Shown here piece after piece: positions 60,542-64,000 of a stretch of 64,000 nt of DNA (positions are counted from its first letter, which is position 1; each line of letters starts with the position of its first letter). The DNA is taken from assembly GCA_003550325.1 (NCBI GenBank), contig QKWP01001900.1, positions 23,817 through 87,816 on the forward strand, in the 5' to 3' direction. Source of the DNA: Gigaspora rosea. Lineage: Eukaryota; Glomeromycota; Glomeromycetes; Diversisporales; Gigasporaceae. The translations under genes and the position numbers were made by a program. A model generated the notes under the pieces. The model was not told where the DNA came from. It was given only the letters and a program-made list of their open reading frames with translations, and did not search any database.

Positions 60542-60736
60542 ATGTCCAAAAAAAAAAAAAAAGAAAAAAAAAAAGAATCAGATGCTAAATTTGGTAAATT
60601 AGAGAATCTTCTTGCAATTATAAATAAAAGCATTTCTTGGGCATGTGATTCGTGTTGCCAAAAGATTCGCGCATTTAATGGTTACATAATGCAACAGCAT
60701 GAGGAATTACCGAAAGTTATGAAAAAAGTGTTTTAA
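60542..60736 (+). CDS. Doubtful 64-residue ORF, unknown function
   Basis: Begins with a run of lysines from a poly-A tract, then ESDAKFGKLENLLAIINKSI, a CDSCC motif and a polar, mildly helical end (MQQHEELPKVMKKVF). The part after the lysine run has protein-like composition, but no family is recognised. It may be a terminal exon whose true upstream part is missing, or chance. Confidence 0.25.
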   Translation: MSKKKKKEKKKESDAKFGKLENLLAIINKSISWACDSCCQKIRAFNGYIMQQHEELPKVMKKVF

Positions 60737-60739
60737 GAA

Positions 60740-62655
60740 TAAGTTCATATATTTTGCGCATATAATTGTGTCCCTTGCATAGGTAATTATTGTGCAGGAA
60801 AAATGATTACTATGCAGGAGTATGTGAGGATACGCGTCCCTTGCTCTTAGCGTTTTGATTGGTATCGCATAAAGCGTATAACGATATGCAAACAAGATCT
60901 TTAATCTTATTTGCAGACGTATTTTCGGTGTTATAAAAAAAACCGGTTTGACGTAAAATTTTTTATATGGTTTTAACTGTGACAAAATTTTATATCTCAA
61001 GTCCATATTTAGTATTTTGCATAACAATATCTTTTTCTCCTTACACCATTTATTCTCCTTTTTCAGGAACGATATTTCAACCAACAGGATACTTATAAAA
61101 ATAAGCTTCGTCTTTTCAAGTGTTGTTTAAAAAGTTTTTTTTTTTATTGTTCGGACTTTTTCTTGTATTAAAAGACATTTCTATTCGTTTTTATAAATAA
61201 ATAATAGTAACAATTTTTTGTCAGCAAATATATTTAAAAATATATTTGGAAAAGCCTATTTGGAAATTTCGAAGCCATATAATCAATTTGGAAGATTCGA
61301 AATCTTACTATCAAACTTGGAAGATTCGAAATCATACTATCAATTTATGTATATTTACAATTAATGATCACTTTTTATTCGGTATAACGCGAACCGTTTA
61401 CGGAGTGCAGGTCGTAATATTTTATTAAAAGAGTTTCTATATTTAATAAAATTTTATACAGAATATAAATTATTTAAATTTTATATTTTATATTAATTGG
61501 ATGTTAAGTGCCGAATAACAGTTGGTAATGTAATTCCAGACAAAGTGTTGGATAAAATAACATAGTTATTAGTCACGAATATGTACAGATAAGTACATAC
61601 ATACTTGGGAATCTGCAAATTTCATGCCGGGCATGTTGAGTGTCGTGCTTGCTGGCATTAGTACTTACAACATTGCTTGTGTCCATGAGTGCAAAAATTT
61701 TAGGCATTTTGTAAGCACGCATGCAAAATTCCAGACATTTTAGACCAAGTTCTTTATATCCTAGCGCCTAGTAATCAAGTTCAGGCCTTTAGAATTATAG
61801 GTGTTATAGGTGGGTACGGAACATCTATAGGTTCGAAGTCAACTCGGTTTCTGTTCTTTAAAAAAAAACTTAATTAACAACAAAATTCTTATAATGCAAA
61901 GCAGTTTCTTGATATATTTACGGCGTAAACGAACTCATGTTACTAGAACTGATTGAATACCAAGAACTTAAAGTTATTTTTAAATATAATGAACTGAATA
62001 TGCAGTCTACATCTATCGCTAATATAAAATTTAGGTGTAAAATGATGTTATATATCTTTCAAATGTGAAAGTACTGTATTAATGGAAGATAACCCTTTTA
62101 AATACAGTACTCTTAACAAACAAAAAAGTATTAGATTAGTGTTTCGGGCTAAACTAATTTCCAAATCCGAAATCTTTCACCAATAACGATAAGAAATAAT
62201 TTCGTTGGAGTGAAATAATTTCGGTCCAATCTGCAAAATATAAAATAAGTTTGCATCTTTTAAAGTCCAAAATATTTTGCCAACATAATATAATTTCGTT
62301 CAAGTGAAATATTTCGGATTCGTCCGAAACACTACATTAAACAAAAGGATATTTGTAGTTACATTATATAAAGATTGCATAATTTACTATTAAGATATTG
62401 TTTTAAATCTTTGATTCCTAATTAAGTTATTTAGAATTAAACCTATTTAAGTGAATTTAGAATCAATTTAAATTGATTCCGAATCTATAGATATTTCATA
62501 TTCACCTACAACACGTGCATAAAACACCCTGGCAGCCTTAGGCCATACACATCGCATTTGTGCCCGTGCCCATGCCTTGGCCTTTTGTTGAACACGGGCA
62601 CATGTTAGACCTGCAGCCTTTCCTATTTACTTCGTTAGCCAATTGGTTAGTCTTG
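60740..62655. other. Gene-free stretch
   Basis: A short direct repeat (TTTGGAAGATTCGAAATC then TTGGAAGATTCGAAATCA) lies at about 61288 and 61318. GC-richer palindromic bits occur at about 61625 (ATGCCGGGCAT) and 62560-62610 (TGTGCCCGTG and CACGGGCACA). No gene. Confidence 0.45.
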
Positions 62656-62998
62656 AGTTTGGAGCCGGTTTTATTTTCATATTTTAAACCCGTTTTTAAT
62701 CGGTTTTAAAGTCTTTTACTAAAACGTTTTACACCTATGTATATATTATCCCAAAAACTGGCTAATTAATCAGTGCAAGATGTTCTAAGTAAAAATGCTC
62801 TACGCTCCTAAAAACCCTTCCAAAACCCTAACCCTAAGTACTAATGCCAACATGTAAATTTTGTGCTAAAAATTTTTATATTCAAACCTTAGAAAAATCT
62901 AAAAAAATAATAAAATATATTATAGGTGCAAAACCACCATAGGTGCGTTTTATAATAAATGGTTTTAAAAAAATAAACCGGTTCCAAACTTTAGGTAG
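62656..62998. mobile_element. TIR element AGTTTGGANCCGGTTT with an inserted repeat
   Basis: Left AGTTTGGAGCCGGTTTTATT and, in reverse complement, AGTTTGGAACCGGTTTATT. ACCGGTT/AACCGATT-like motifs repeat inside. The direct repeat shared with 535-720 lies within it (62775-62961). A relative occurs at about 51637-51735. Confidence 0.55.
62775..62961 (+). repeat. Dispersed repeat, direct copy of 535-720
   Basis: Shares GTAAAAATGCT(C/T)TACGC, CCTAACCCTAA and the GGTGCAAAACCACCATAGGT stretch followed by GCGTTTTATAATAAAT with 535-720. Confidence 0.6.
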
Positions 62999-62999
62999 T

Positions 63000-63580
63000 T
63001 TACCTGATACATATATATTTAAAAACATAATCGATTATATAAAGTAGTCAGTCGGTAAAATAGTACTTTTAATTACTAATTAGTGATGGTTATCGCGAGA
63101 GATACGCGAGGGATACGTGAGATCATGTGCATTACCCCGTTCCTAATTCGCATCCAATCAGCCGGCCCGCATTAATATAATTTTGGTCAAAATATCACGG
63201 TAATAATAAAACTGTAGTAAAAAAAACTGGATAAATTAAATTCACGCTCAAATCACGTGCAAGTGATGATAAATTTATAAATTTAAAATAGGATGAAACC
63301 CACCATTTTTCAAGAATACCTAAAATTGTTTCTACTACATTTGTGATATTTTCCGAAAAGTATATTCCTCTTCGCTTGATATAATAATCTATTAGCCTAT
63401 AATATTAATTGTAATTCGAATTCAAAGAACTATTCGTAGGCTTTCTTTCATATGTAAGGTATATAAGTTGTGAATTTTTGAAATTTTTGATAGTCCAGAA
63501 TAGTGTTTAAAGTTTAGAACAAAAGTTACTTGCACAATTGCAAGTAAAAGAAATTTATAGTTTTTACAAAATGTATATAT
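63000..63580. other. Gene-free stretch
   Basis: No supported gene; a GC-richer spot at 63090-63170 has GCGAGAGATACGCGAGGGAT. Nothing else recognised. Confidence 0.45.
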
Positions 63581-63802
63581 CAGAGTTGACAAATAGACCA
63601 GTTTGACCAATTTGACCAAAATTTTAGTCATTATTAAAAATTTTTTTAAAAAAATTATTGTTATTTAATTTTATTTTAATAAATTATTATGAAAGTTATA
63701 TTGATAAATTTTTAATTAAAAATAAACTTTAATAACTAAAAAATTTTAATAGTAACAAAAATTTTGGTCAAATTGGTCAAATTGGTCTATTTGTCAACTC
63801 TG
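63581..63802. mobile_element. hAT-like MITE, CAGAGTTGAC ends
   Basis: Ends CAGAGTTGACAAATAGACC are a perfect inverted repeat continuing into TTGACCAA tandem motifs (TTTGACCAATTTGACCAA at left; reversed at right). The 222-bp unit is non-coding. The flanks are AT-rich and no clean 8-bp TSD is seen, so the hAT call rests on the ends. Confidence 0.7.
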
Positions 63803-64000
63803 AATATTATATATATAGTATAAATTTTGCGCAATTTTTTTTTTTTTTTTTGAATTTTTACTTTCACACTTGCATAAATTTTTTGCACATTAAAAAAGTC
63901 CTTGCAATGTCATGTTGTGCAAGCCAATTTTGAACACTGGTCCAGAATAATGAAGCCTATTAAAGTTCTTAATTAAATAAGTGGAATGATAAAGAAATAT

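Overview
The window is very AT-rich eukaryotic DNA (roughly three quarters A+T by eye). It has two genes that can be supported in full, each with short GT-AG introns (80 to 113 nt), and a great deal of repeat DNA. Compact introns, a C2H2 factor of fungal type, a BTB gene and dense small inverted-repeat elements point to a fungus. An arbuscular-mycorrhizal (Glomeromycotina) genome is the best guess from composition and gene type; this is inference and nothing here proves it.

Genes: a four-exon C2H2 zinc-finger gene on the minus strand (22787-23713) and a two-exon BTB gene on the plus strand (54933-56527). The part of the BTB protein ahead of its BTB domain resembles the PAW (mannose-binding) domain of peptide:N-glycanase. 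A possible coding fragment (53158-53298) and two doubtful small ORFs (37975-38238 and 60542-60736) complete the protein-coding content. No tRNA, rRNA, CRISPR array or LTR element was found.

Most of the rest is non-autonomous DNA transposons, many with readable ends and target-site duplications (TSDs). They fall into groups by TSD length: 8 bp (hAT type: 1821-2110, 3143-3473, 7539-8559, 17604-17855, 36321-36765, 47059-47273, with 63581-63802 by its ends only); 9 bp (Mutator type: 7542-8167); 3 bp (PIF/Harbinger type: 20483-20765, 20786-21477, 21673-21922); TA (Tc1/mariner type: 1138-1255, 1811-2274); and a 5-bp TSD group with TGT...ACA ends and a telomere-like core (156-339, 33058-33269, 35721-35949). 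Several are nested. The clearest case is at 7.5-8.8 kb, where three elements lie one inside another, each insertion in a terminal repeat.

Layout: 0-3.5 kb MITE cluster; 3.5-7.5 kb mostly unique AT-rich DNA; 7.5-10.2 kb nested elements; 11.6-14.3 kb foldbacks and a 200-bp tandem array; 15-18 kb dispersed repeats and MITEs; 20-22 kb Harbinger-like cluster; 22.8-23.7 kb zinc-finger gene; 24-33 kb low-complexity DNA; 33-39.6 kb MITEs and a large inverted-repeat region holding a sequence gap and a GC-rich island; 40-41.2 kb segmental duplication; 43-47.6 kb MITEs; 48-53 kb sparse; 53.3-54.05 kb a 745-bp TIR element; 54.9-56.6 kb BTB gene; 57-64 kb foldbacks, a GT-rich tract and more MITEs. The two genes have no visible functional link.
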